From Gemmatimonadota bacterium (GTDB taxonomy: Bacteria > Gemmatimonadota > Gemmatimonadetes > Longimicrobiales > Longimicrobiaceae): a stretch of 5,975 nt of DNA. A program made the position numbers and the translations under genes. The notes below the pieces were generated by a model. It saw nothing but the letters and a program-made list of their open reading frames with translations. It made no database searches and was not told where the DNA came from. The stretch spans positions 1-5,975 of the forward strand of contig JAHWJJ010000298.1 of assembly GCA_019348475.1 (NCBI GenBank), given 5' to 3'. The stretch's first letter is position 1, and every line of letters begins with the position of its first letter. Below are positions 1-5,975 of the stretch, in pieces.

Positions 1-3000
1 CGGCGCAGCCGGTGGGCGCGCAGCCCCTGCGTCCCGGCCGCCTGCACGGCCTGCGGCGGAAAGTAGTTCACCAGGTACGACTCGGTGGCCGGGTCGTCGG
101 GAACGCGGCTGTCCAGGAGCTGCGCCTTGGCGAACATCTTGGCGTGCGCCAGCAGCACGCACAGCGTCGGCCGCGTCAGCCCGATCCCCTCCATCCGCCG
201 GTCGGCGATGGCGTCGGCCGTGGGGATGCCCTCGCCCTCGCGGTCGATCAGCCGGTCGCGTTCCATGGCGTTGATGAGCGCCGCGAAGTCGTCCAGCGAA
301 TCGGTGGAGCGCCGTTCGTCCAGCGACACGGCCAGCGACTGGCTGACGTTGTCGTGCAGCACCAGCCGGCTCACCTCGTCCGTCATCTCCCGCAGCAGCG
401 CGTTGCGCGACTCCGGGGTAAGGCCGCCCCCGCGCACCACCGGGTTCAGCAGGATCTTCAGGTTCACCTCGTGGTCGCTCATGTCCACGCCGGCCGAGTT
501 GTCCAGCGCGTCGGTGTTGATGCGCCCGCCCTGCAGGTGAAACTGGATGCGCGCGCGCTGGGTGAGCCCCAGGTTGCCGCCCTCGCCGATCACCTTGCAG
601 CGCAGGTCCGCCGCGTTCACGCGCACCAGGTCGTTGGGCGGATCGCCCACGTCGGCGTGCGTTTCTTCCGCGTCCTTCACGTAGGTGCCGATGCCGCCGT
701 TCCACAGCAGCTCAACCGGCGCCGTCATCACCGCGCGGATCAGCGACTCGCCGTCCAGCACCTTCACCTCGTCGCCCAGCCCCAGCGCGCGCCGGGCCTG
801 CGGCGTGAGCTCCACCTCCTTGGTTCCCCGCGCCACGATCAGCGCTCCCGGGGAGAGCTTCGCGCGGTCGTAGTCTTCCCACGAGCTGCGCGGAAGGTTG
901 AAGATGCGCAGCCGCTCCTCGAACGAGCTTGCCGGGTCGGGGTCGGGGTCGATGAAGACGTGCCGGTGGTCGAAGGCCGCGACCAGCCGGATCTGCCTGG
1001 ACAGGAGCATGCCGTTGCCGAACACGTCGCCGCTCATGTCGCCGATGCCGGCCACAGTGAAGGGCTCATTCTGGATGTCCTTTCCCATCTCGCGAAAGTG
1101 CCGCCGTACGCACTCCCACGCGCCGCGCGCGGTGATCCCCTCCTTCTTGTGGTCGTAGCCGTTGGAGCCGCCGCTGGCGAAGGCGTCGTCCAGCCAGAAG
1201 CCGTACTCCGCCGCCACCCCGTTGGCCACGTCCGACAGGTGCGCCGTCCCCTTGTCCGCCGCCACCACCAGGTACGGGTCGTCGCCGTCGTGCCGCACCA
1301 CGCCCGGCGCGGGCACCACCTTTCCGTCCACCAGGTTGTCGGTGACGTCCAGCATCCCCCGCATCAGGGTGCGGTACTGCTCCGCCGCCTCGGCGCCCAT
1401 GGCCTCGCGGTCGGCGAAGCGGCGGCGAGTGATGAAGCCGCCCTTGCTGCCGTTGGGGACGATCACCGCGTTCTTCACCATCTGGGTGGTGACCAGCCCC
1501 AGGATCTCGGTGCGGAAGTCGTCGGGCCGGTCGCTCCAGCGAATGCCGCCGCGGCTTACGGGGGCGCCGCGCAGGTGCACCCCCTCCGTGCGCGACGAGT
1601 GGACGAAGATCTCGTACAGCAGCCGCGTCTTGCGCAGCTCGTCCACGTCGCCGGAGCGCACCTTGAACGACATGTACGGCACGCCCCCGCTGCGCGCCGT
1701 GGGGTCCGCGCCGCCGGTGCGGAAGTAGTTGGTGCGGACGGTGCCCTCCATCAGCGCCAGGATGCGGCGCAGGGCGCGGTCGTCCGCCAGCGAGGTGACC
1801 TCTTCGATGGCCGAGGTGACCCGCCCGCGCACCTCCGCCTCGCGCTCCGCCGCCGCCCCGGGGCCAAAGCGGGCGTGGAACAGGGCGATCAGCTGCCGGG
1901 TGACCTCCGGGTACGCCGCCAGCGCCCGCGAAACAGCGATCCGGCTGGGGATGGCGCCCACCTGGAAGGCGTACTCGGAGTAGGCGCGCAGCAGGTCGGC
2001 CTCGCGCCAGCGCAGCCCGGCGGCCAGGGTAAGGCCGTTGAACGGGTCCTCCACCGCGTCGCCGGCGCGCACGGCCAGCAGCTGCTCGGCCAGCAGCGGC
2101 GCCACGGCGTCGGGGATCGGGGCGCCCTCGCGCGTCTGCACGGCGAAGGAGTAGATCATGAAGCCCACGCCGGCCCCGGACACCGCGAAGGTGTCCACCT
2201 CCACCACCCGCAGGCGCGCGTCCTCCAGGATGGGCATGAAGTCCGAGAGCACCAGCCGCTCGCCGCGCAGGTACAGCTTCAGGACCGAGCAGCCCGCCGG
2301 CGCCGCCTCGCCGGGAAGCGGCTGGCGCAGGTTCAGGTCCACCTCGCCCCCCGTGCGCTGCAGCCGCTCCATGTACAGCACGTCGTGCACGGCGGCCGCG
2401 GGGGCGTTGGCGGCGCGGTACTCGGGGGTGAACGAGGGCGCGTACGCCCCGGCCAGGCGCGACGCCTCGGCCTCGTCCATCATCTCGCGCAGCGCGTCGC
2501 GCAGGCGGTCTTCCCAGGTGCGCACCAGCGCCGCCACCTCGCGCTCCAGATCGCGCGCGTCGGGGACGGACGCGCCCGGGCCCAGCGAGAGGTAAAAGTG
2601 CAGGCGCGCCCGGTCGCCGGCGGCCATGGCCATGATCTGGGTGCGCAGCCTGCCCCCGGCGCGCTGCGCCAGGCGCTCGCCGATGGCCTGCCGCACCTCG
2701 GCGCTGTAGCGGCCGCGGGGCAGGATCACCATCACCGCCGCTTCGCGCCGCGCCTCGTCGGCCCGCACCACCACGCGCACGTCGCCGGTGAACAGCGAGT
2801 CCAGCGCCGCCTGCACCTCCACGCCCAGCTGCTCCACGGAGGCCTCGAACAGCTCCTCCTTGGGCATGGTGTTCAGGATGGTGACGATCTCCTTGTGGTC
2901 GTGCCCGCCCTCGCGCGCGCCCGACCCCGCCAGCACCCGGTCCAGCTTGCCGCGCAGGATGGGGACCTCGTCGGCGCTGGCCGCGTAGGCCTGCGACGTG

Positions 3001-3989
3001 AACAGGCCCAGAAAGCGCCGCTCGCCGCGCACGCGGCCCTGCTCGTCCAGCGTCTTCAGCCCCACGTAGTCCATCCGCGCGCGGCGGTGCACCGTGGACT
3101 CGGCGTTCGACTTGGACACCGTTAGCGCCGGCCCGTGCAGCATCCGGCCGCGCTGGTGGGGGTCCATCCGGCTCACCGGCACCGGCGTGCGGTACGCGGA
3201 CGACGACGTGTCGCGCAGAATGCCCAGCCCGGAGTCCGGCGCCAGCATCACCACTTCGTCTTCGCCCTCGCCGCGCACCACGTACTCGCGGTATCCCAGG
3301 AAGACGAAGTTGCCGTCCCCCAGCCAGCGAAGAAAGCGCGCCTGCTCACGGAACTCCTCGGCGCGGTCGGGAAAGCGCTCCGCGTACTCTTCCACGGTGC
3401 GGGCAAGGTCCTCCACCTGCGCCACCATCGCGCCGAAGTCGCCCGTGGCGTCCACCACGTCGCCCAGGGCGCGCTCCACCCCCTGGCGAATGGCCTCGCG
3501 GCGCGCGGGGTCGTGCACCCGCGCCACCTCGGCGTGGGTCAGCGCCTCCAGCGTCCCCTCCTGCCCGCCGATCTCCACGATCTCGCCCGCGGCGTCGCGG
3601 CGGATGCGCAGCACGGGGTACACGTACTGATGGATGGTCAGGTCCTGGCCCGCCAGGTACTCGCGGATGGAGTCCACGATGAAGGGGCGGTCGCCGATCT
3701 CGGCGCGCACCACCGTCACCCCGGCGCTCCACCCCTCTTCTTCGGGGTTGATGACCTGCGCGTTCACCTGGTCGGGGCGGGCGCGGCGCAGGAACTCCCA
3801 CGCGCCCAGGGTTACGGCGGCCAGCTGGTCGGCGTCGCGCGCTTCCAGCAGGTGCCGCGGCGACTTGGCGAAAAAGGCCCGCGCGAACTCGCACAGCAGG
3901 CTGGTGTCGGCGCGCCCCAGCCCGGTGAGGTGCGCGCAAAGCTCGTCCACCGTGACGGCGTGGGCGGGCGGGGGTAGCGTAGTGCTCAT
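1..3989 (-). CDS. NAD-specific glutamate dehydrogenase, large (180 kDa) class, C-terminus cut by window edge
   Basis: Oxidatively deaminates L-glutamate to 2-oxoglutarate and ammonium with NAD+, in the cytoplasm; this class mainly serves amino-acid catabolism. The minus frame is open from ATG 3989 to the left edge (1329 codons). Family members are about 1600 residues, so roughly 270-300 C-terminal residues are missing. The N-terminal half resembles the regulatory ACT-like region: RPFIVDSIREYL near residue 101, FVFLGYREY near 226, EIVTILNTMPKEELFE near 364, and LKLYLRGERLVLSDFMPIL near 570. The catalytic part contains RGGIRWSDRPDDFRTE (about 812-828), VPNGSKGGF with the presumed substrate lysine K849, AADKGTA and YGFWLDDAFASGG (about 905-935), the nucleotide-binding stretch AGIGDMSGDVFGNG (980-993), LLWNGGIGTYVK (about 1090) and VIGEGGNLGLTQRARI (about 1130-1146). 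These match the family closely with no frameshift or in-frame stop. ATG 3989 (MSTTLPPPAH) is the best start, although no clear Shine-Dalgarno precedes it; the frame stays open upstream, with only TTG and GTG as alternatives. Transcription is probably independent of the receptor gene upstream. Confidence 0.96.
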   Translation of the reverse strand, partial: MSTTLPPPAHAVTVDELCAHLTGLGRADTSLLCEFARAFFAKSPRHLLEARDADQLAAVTLGAWEFLRRARPDQVNAQVINPEEEGWSAGVTVVRAEIGDRPFIVDSIREYLAGQDLTIHQYVYPVLRIRRDAAGEIVEIGGQEGTLEALTHAEVARVHDPARREAIRQGVERALGDVVDATGDFGAMVAQVEDLARTVEEYAERFPDRAEEFREQARFLRWLGDGNFVFLGYREYVVRGEGEDEVVMLAPDSGLGILRDTSSSAYRTPVPVSRMDPHQRGRMLHGPALTVSKSNAESTVHRRARMDYVGLKTLDEQGRVRGERRFLGLFTSQAYAASADEVPILRGKLDRVLAGSGAREGGHDHKEIVTILNTMPKEELFEASVEQLGVEVQAALDSLFTGDVRVVVRADEARREAAVMVILPRGRYSAEVRQAIGERLAQRAGGRLRTQIMAMAAGDRARLHFYLSLGPGASVPDARDLEREVAALVRTWEDRLRDALREMMDEAEASRLAGAYAPSFTPEYRAANAPAAAVHDVLYMERLQRTGGEVDLNLRQPLPGEAAPAGCSVLKLYLRGERLVLSDFMPILEDARLRVVEVDTFAVSGAGVGFMIYSFAVQTREGAPIPDAVAPLLAEQLLAVRAGDAVEDPFNGLTLAAGLRWREADLLRAYSEYAFQVGAIPSRIAVSRALAAYPEVTRQLIALFHARFGPGAAAEREAEVRGRVTSAIEEVTSLADDRALRRILALMEGTVRTNYFRTGGADPTARSGGVPYMSFKVRSGDVDELRKTRLLYEIFVHSSRTEGVHLRGAPVSRGGIRWSDRPDDFRTEILGLVTTQMVKNAVIVPNGSKGGFITRRRFADREAMGAEAAEQYRTLMRGMLDVTDNLVDGKVVPAPGVVRHDGDDPYLVVAADKGTAHLSDVANGVAAEYGFWLDDAFASGGSNGYDHKKEGITARGAWECVRRHFREMGKDIQNEPFTVAGIGDMSGDVFGNGMLLSRQIRLVAAFDHRHVFIDPDPDPASSFEERLRIFNLPRSSWEDYDRAKLSPGALIVARGTKEVELTPQARRALGLGDEVKVLDGESLIRAVMTAPVELLWNGGIGTYVKDAEETHADVGDPPNDLVRVNAADLRCKVIGEGGNLGLTQRARIQFHLQGGRINTDALDNSAGVDMSDHEVNLKILLNPVVRGGGLTPESRNALLREMTDEVSRLVLHDNVSQSLAVSLDERRSTDSLDDFAALINAMERDRLIDREGEGIPTADAIADRRMEGIGLTRPTLCVLLAHAKMFAKAQLLDSRVPDDPATESYLVNYFPPQAVQAAGTQGLRAHRLR

Positions 3990-4050
3990 GCAGCGGCTGA
4001 CTCGCTCGTTTTTGCCGGGTTCGGCCGCCGGGCGGTCCGGCGGGGGCAGC

Positions 4051-4080
4051 AATGTAATCCGTGCCGCGGATTTTGGCACG
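4051..4080 (-). promoter_or_regulatory. Inverted repeat with weak -10-like element upstream of glutamate dehydrogenase
   Basis: The plus strand has CGTGCC at 4060-4065 and its exact reverse complement GGCACG at 4075-4080, separated by 9 bases. The repeat ends 71 bases upstream of the dehydrogenase ATG. Directly downstream on the minus strand is TACATT (4056-4051), matching four of six bases of a sigma-70 -10 box. There is no convincing -35 at the right spacing; the inverted repeat would occupy that place. The arrangement could be a regulator-binding palindrome overlapping a promoter, or a chance 6-bp repeat in GC-rich DNA. The repeat itself is seen; its role is inferred. Confidence 0.25.
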
Positions 4081-4300
4081 CGGCGGAGCAAGAACCGGAC
4101 GCGCCGGCCTCATCACACGGCGTCGGCAGATTGCAGGCGAAGCGGACGTGCTGTGGTTCCGAGGAAGGCGCCGGCGCGATCGTGACCGGTGCTGGATCTG
4201 CCGTGCGCCGGGCCAAGAATCTACTCCGCCGTGCTCATGGCTGGCCGCGACGTGGAAACCCGCGTCCGGTCTCCTGCCCGTGAGCGGCGCCAGCCGTGCG

Positions 4301-4321
4301 GCAGAGTGTTGTCCACTCTGC
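4301..4321. repeat. Perfect 8-bp inverted repeat (stem-loop)
   Basis: GCAGAGTG at 4301-4308 is followed by a 5-base loop (TTGTC) and the exact reverse complement CACTCTGC at 4314-4321. Its bases are more AT-containing than the surroundings, so it is less likely to be a pure GC-bias accident. It lies only 4 bases before a second hairpin with a T-tract on the plus strand, so the two may form one 3'-end structure. As a DNA palindrome it could also be a protein-binding site. Confidence 0.5.
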
Positions 4322-4325
4322 TGTC

Positions 4326-4349
4326 GACCGTCCAGCCGGGCGGTCTTTT
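4326..4349 (+). terminator. Candidate intrinsic terminator on the plus strand
   Basis: GACCGTCC (4326-4333), a 4-base loop AGCC (4334-4337) and GGGCGGTC (4338-4345) form an 8-bp stem with one U-G wobble. TTTT (4346-4349) follows immediately. This is the usual layout of a rho-independent terminator read on the plus strand. No plus-strand gene upstream would need it: both neighbouring genes are on the minus strand. It may therefore end an unrecognised small plus-strand transcript, block antisense transcription, or be fortuitous. The T-tract is short. Confidence 0.4.
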
Positions 4350-4584
4350 ACAGATCGCAATCGGGGTGGATGATGTGCCCCGGCGGGCCCCCGCCGCGCC
4401 ACCTCGATCCCTGCCCATCCAAAAAACGCGGATCCCGTCCCCTCGCCGGCAGCATCTTCTCTACCAGGGACCGCCTGCATCCTGCCGATCCCATCCGGTC
4501 CGCGTCCGGCCGTCTCACCCGCATCCATCCAGCACTGCCCGCCTTCCCCCGACGGTTTCTGTTGCGGCCGACGAAAGCTGCCAT

Positions 4585-4660
4585 GAGGCCGTTTTTTCCC
4601 CTCTCCGCGAGGAACGAGCGGAGAGGGGCGGGGGAGGGGCTCCGCGCAACCCGCGGCCTC
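4585..4660. repeat. Nested stem structure with perfect 11-bp hairpin and G-runs
   Basis: The inner hairpin pairs CCCCTCTCCGC (4598-4608) with GCGGAGAGGGG (4618-4628) around a 9-base loop, without a mismatch. It is enclosed by a 7-bp outer stem, GAGGCCG (4585-4591) with CGGCCTC (4654-4660). A T6 tract (4592-4597) lies between outer and inner left arms. Just after the inner hairpin come G-runs of 4, 5 and 4 (4625-4639) separated by single bases, and GGCCTC is repeated at 4665-4670. On neither strand does a T-tract follow the inner stem directly, so it is not a standard terminator. The C/G-rich form resembles dispersed intergenic palindromes of some high-GC bacteria; copy number cannot be judged from this window. 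Confidence 0.5.
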
Positions 4661-4749
4661 GACAGGCCTCCGCCCGCGCGGGTGAGTCCCCGGCGTGCGG
4701 CAGGGGTACAGGGGTGACAGTCCGTTGCCGGCCGGCTGGACGCGAATGG

Positions 4750-4783
4750 AAAAGGACCCTCCCCCGCGCGCGAGGAAGGGTCC
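4750..4783 (-). terminator. Intrinsic terminator of the TonB-dependent receptor gene
   Basis: GGACCCT (4754-4760) and AGGGTCC (4777-4783) pair perfectly, and the intervening C-rich and G-rich bases extend the stem with mismatches up to the central CGCG bases. Read on the minus strand, the stem is followed directly by TTTT (complement of 4753-4750). It begins 38 bases past the receptor stop codon, in the right orientation and place to end that transcript. Confidence 0.7.
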
Positions 4784-4785
4784 GG

Positions 4786-4814
4786 GATGCCGATGGGACC
4801 GGCATCGATGGGAC
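4786..4814 (-). repeat. Stem-loop and 9-bp direct repeat in the receptor 3' untranslated region
   Basis: GATGCCG (4786-4792) and CGGCATC (4800-4806) form a 7-bp perfect stem with a 7-base loop. Overlapping this, CGATGGGAC occurs twice (4791-4799 and 4806-4814) with a 15-base period. On the minus-strand transcript this hairpin comes shortly after the receptor stop and directly before the intrinsic terminator, giving two tandem 3' hairpins. It may protect or help end the mRNA; that role is inferred. Confidence 0.45.
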
Positions 4815-4821
4815 GCGCCGG

Positions 4822-5975
4822 TCAGAACTTCCAGCTCACCCCGAAGACGGGCACCAGCGGCACCGTCGCCAGCGGCTGGACTCCACCCTCGCCGCTGCCC
4901 GTTTCGGAGTAGCGGTAGAAGAAGCCGTCGCGCTGGTCCAGCGCGTTGATCACGCGCAGGTACGGGGTCACCTCCGTGGCGCGCCCCGCCACCCGCGGGT
5001 TCCAGGTGCGCGAGATCTCGGCGTCCAGCCGCAGGAACGCGTTGGAAAAGGTGGAAAGGGGCGCGTCGGTTTCCAGGTCCGCGCCGCCATTCTGCGTCGA
5101 CGCGGGAATGGAGCGCGTGCCCAGCGCCCGCTCCGCCACGTTGCCGAACTCCCGCGACGAAACGGGCGACCCGTACGCCACGCGCACCCCCACGACGCTG
5201 CGCCGCCACGCCATCCCGCGCACGCCGGCGCTCACCGTCTGCCGGCCCACGAAGTCGTCCGCCACTCCCGTGGCGTCCTCGGAGCTCCACGCCCAGTTGA
5301 GCGAATAGCCGAACCACCCGGTCAACCCGCCGCTGGTGCGCCGCACCCACACGTCCATACCGGAGCTGTGCGCGGTCGCGGACTCGAGCTCCACCGCCTC
5401 GGCCGTGGGAAGCCCGTGGTAGCGCTTGTAGAACCCCTCCAGCCCCAGCCGCACGCCGCCGCCCATCTCCTGGTCCAGCCCCAGCGCCAGGTGCGTGGCG
5501 CCCGCCACGCGCAGGTGCGTGGGGAGCCGCGCCGAATCGGCGAAGTTGCGCAGGGCGGAGCCGCGCGGCAGCGGCCGGGGCACGCGCACGTACTGGTGGT
5601 AGCGGCCGCCCGCCAGGGTGAGCGCCGCGGCGTCGCCCAGCAGCACCGTGGCCGAGGCGCGCGGCGCCAGGGTGGCCACGCCGCCCACCGAAAACGCGTC
5701 GGCGCGCACGCCGCCGCGCAGCAGCACGCGCGACGCGGCCTGCCAGGTGCCGTCCACGTACCCCCCCGCCGCCGACCCCGACGCCTCCTCGCGCAGCAGC
5801 GGCCGGTCCACGGGCTCTGGCTCGCTGGCCCTCTGCTGCATCCAGGTGCGCTCGAACGACGCACCGTAGCGCAGCAGCACCGGCCCGCCCGCGCGGGTGA
5901 AGTCCACCCCCGCACGCACCCGGTCGCTGCGCCCCGCCAGCTGGAACCAGCGGGTGCCGTAACGCAGCGGCAGGT
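4822..5975 (-). CDS. TonB-dependent outer-membrane receptor, C-terminal part of the beta-barrel; N-terminus beyond window edge
   Basis: Receptors of this class sit in the outer membrane and import a bound substrate, such as a metal chelate, vitamin or oligomer, using energy passed by TonB-ExbB-ExbD. The minus frame is open from the right edge to TGA at 4824-4822, giving 383 visible residues. A GTG at 5919 lies in this frame but is not the start, since receptor-like sequence continues upstream of it (LPLRYGTRWFQLAGRSDRV). The protein shows alternating hydrophobic/polar beta-strands separated by loops. Characteristic stretches are GLEGFYKRYHGLP (about visible residue 176), SSGMDVWVRRTSGGLTGWFGYSLNWAWS, and near the end PYLRVINALDQRDGFFYRY. 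It ends in a terminal Phe (FGVSWKF), the usual recognition signal for the outer-membrane assembly machinery. Whole receptors are usually 700-1000 residues, so the signal peptide, plug and first barrel strands are missing. The substrate cannot be told from this part. A terminator follows the stop. Confidence 0.88.
   Translation of the reverse strand, partial: LPLRYGTRWFQLAGRSDRVRAGVDFTRAGGPVLLRYGASFERTWMQQRASEPEPVDRPLLREEASGSAAGGYVDGTWQAASRVLLRGGVRADAFSVGGVATLAPRASATVLLGDAAALTLAGGRYHQYVRVPRPLPRGSALRNFADSARLPTHLRVAGATHLALGLDQEMGGGVRLGLEGFYKRYHGLPTAEAVELESATAHSSGMDVWVRRTSGGLTGWFGYSLNWAWSSEDATGVADDFVGRQTVSAGVRGMAWRRSVVGVRVAYGSPVSSREFGNVAERALGTRSIPASTQNGGADLETDAPLSTFSNAFLRLDAEISRTWNPRVAGRATEVTPYLRVINALDQRDGFFYRYSETGSGEGGVQPLATVPLVPVFGVSWKF

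Larger units (their letters stand above)
3990..4821. other. Intergenic region without a convincing gene
   Basis: This 832-base stretch lies between the dehydrogenase start and the receptor stop. Reading frames do cross it on both strands, but their translations are low-complexity runs of Arg, Pro, Ala and Gly with no recognisable domain, as expected from chance in GC-rich DNA. It should contain the dehydrogenase promoter at its left end and the receptor 3' end at its right end. Several stem-loops, listed separately, occupy 4060-4080, 4301-4349, 4585-4660 and 4750-4814. Homopolymer tracts (A6 at 4421-4426, T6 at 4592-4597) stand out from the GC-rich background. No tRNA-like cloverleaf or riboswitch was recognised. 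Confidence 0.75.

Noticed and set aside
12..3125. Plus-strand open frame of 1037 codons
   Set aside because: It lies antisense to the glutamate dehydrogenase, which has clear family motifs on the minus strand. Its translation is a His/Arg/Val/Gln/Ala-rich string with no domain, the typical mirror frame of a GC-rich gene.
3346..4116. Minus-strand open frame of 256 codons overlapping the dehydrogenase start
   Set aside because: It is in the wrong frame relative to the conserved protein and becomes Arg/Gly/Pro repeats; the other minus frame carries the family motifs.
3094..4185. Several plus-strand open frames overlapping the start of the dehydrogenase (3094-3630, 3135-3977, 3634-4185)
   Set aside because: All are antisense to the conserved N-terminal dehydrogenase sequence and have compositionally biased translations with no recognisable motif.
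4565..4597. Plus-strand hairpin CGGCC...GGCCG followed by T6
   Set aside because: The stem is only 5 bp with a 17-base loop, and its right arm competes with the longer outer stem of the nested palindrome; too weak to call a terminator.
4673..4682. Self-complementary CCCGCGCGGG
   Set aside because: A short all-GC palindrome is expected by chance at this base composition and has no supporting context.
4061..4717. Plus-strand open frame of 218 codons in the intergenic region
   Set aside because: The translation is Arg/Pro/Ser-rich with scattered Cys and Trp and no domain. It runs through two hairpins, a candidate terminator and the nested palindrome, and has no evident ribosome-binding site. 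Chance frame in GC-rich DNA.
4235..5350. Minus-strand open frame of 371 codons spanning the receptor end and the intergenic region
   Set aside because: It is out of frame with the receptor, whose frame shows the barrel motifs and terminal Phe, and it reads straight through the terminator and repeats.
5322..5915. Minus-strand open frame of 197 codons inside the receptor
   Set aside because: A shifted frame of the receptor gene; its translation is almost only Arg, Ala, Cys, Trp and Pro.
5917..5919. GTG as a possible start of the receptor gene
   Set aside because: The frame and receptor-like sequence continue to the window edge, and a protein starting there would lack signal peptide and plug.

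Overview
This is a very GC-rich bacterial window with two protein-coding genes, both on the minus strand and both cut by a window edge. An 832-base noncoding stretch separates them. The minus-strand frame from 3989 to the left edge is open throughout and encodes the first ~1329 residues of a large (180 kDa class) NAD-specific glutamate dehydrogenase. The minus-strand frame from the right edge to 4822 encodes the last 383 residues of a TonB-dependent outer-membrane receptor.

The receptor shows that the organism is Gram-negative and has a TonB system. The receptor barrel style, the large glutamate dehydrogenase, the very high GC and the C/G-rich intergenic hairpin together suggest a Gemmatimonadota/Longimicrobium-like bacterium. 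That is an inference from general style; no marker gene is present to settle it.

Layout: 1-3989 is the glutamate dehydrogenase (C-terminus missing). 3990-4821 is intergenic. It holds an inverted repeat close upstream of the dehydrogenase, a pair of tandem hairpins ending in a T-tract on the plus strand, a nested stem with an 11-bp perfect inner hairpin and G-runs, and a hairpin pair just after the receptor stop, the second of which is a good intrinsic terminator for the receptor. 4822-5975 is the receptor (N-terminal signal, plug and first part of the barrel missing).

The two genes do not look like one operon, because a terminator and several hundred noncoding bases lie between them. The dehydrogenase is a cytoplasmic enzyme joining amino-acid catabolism to the TCA cycle, and the receptor is an envelope uptake protein; nothing here links their functions. 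I see no mobile element, CRISPR array, tRNA, rRNA or defence-type gene, and no sign of an undescribed protein system. The only unexplained structure is in the intergenic region.
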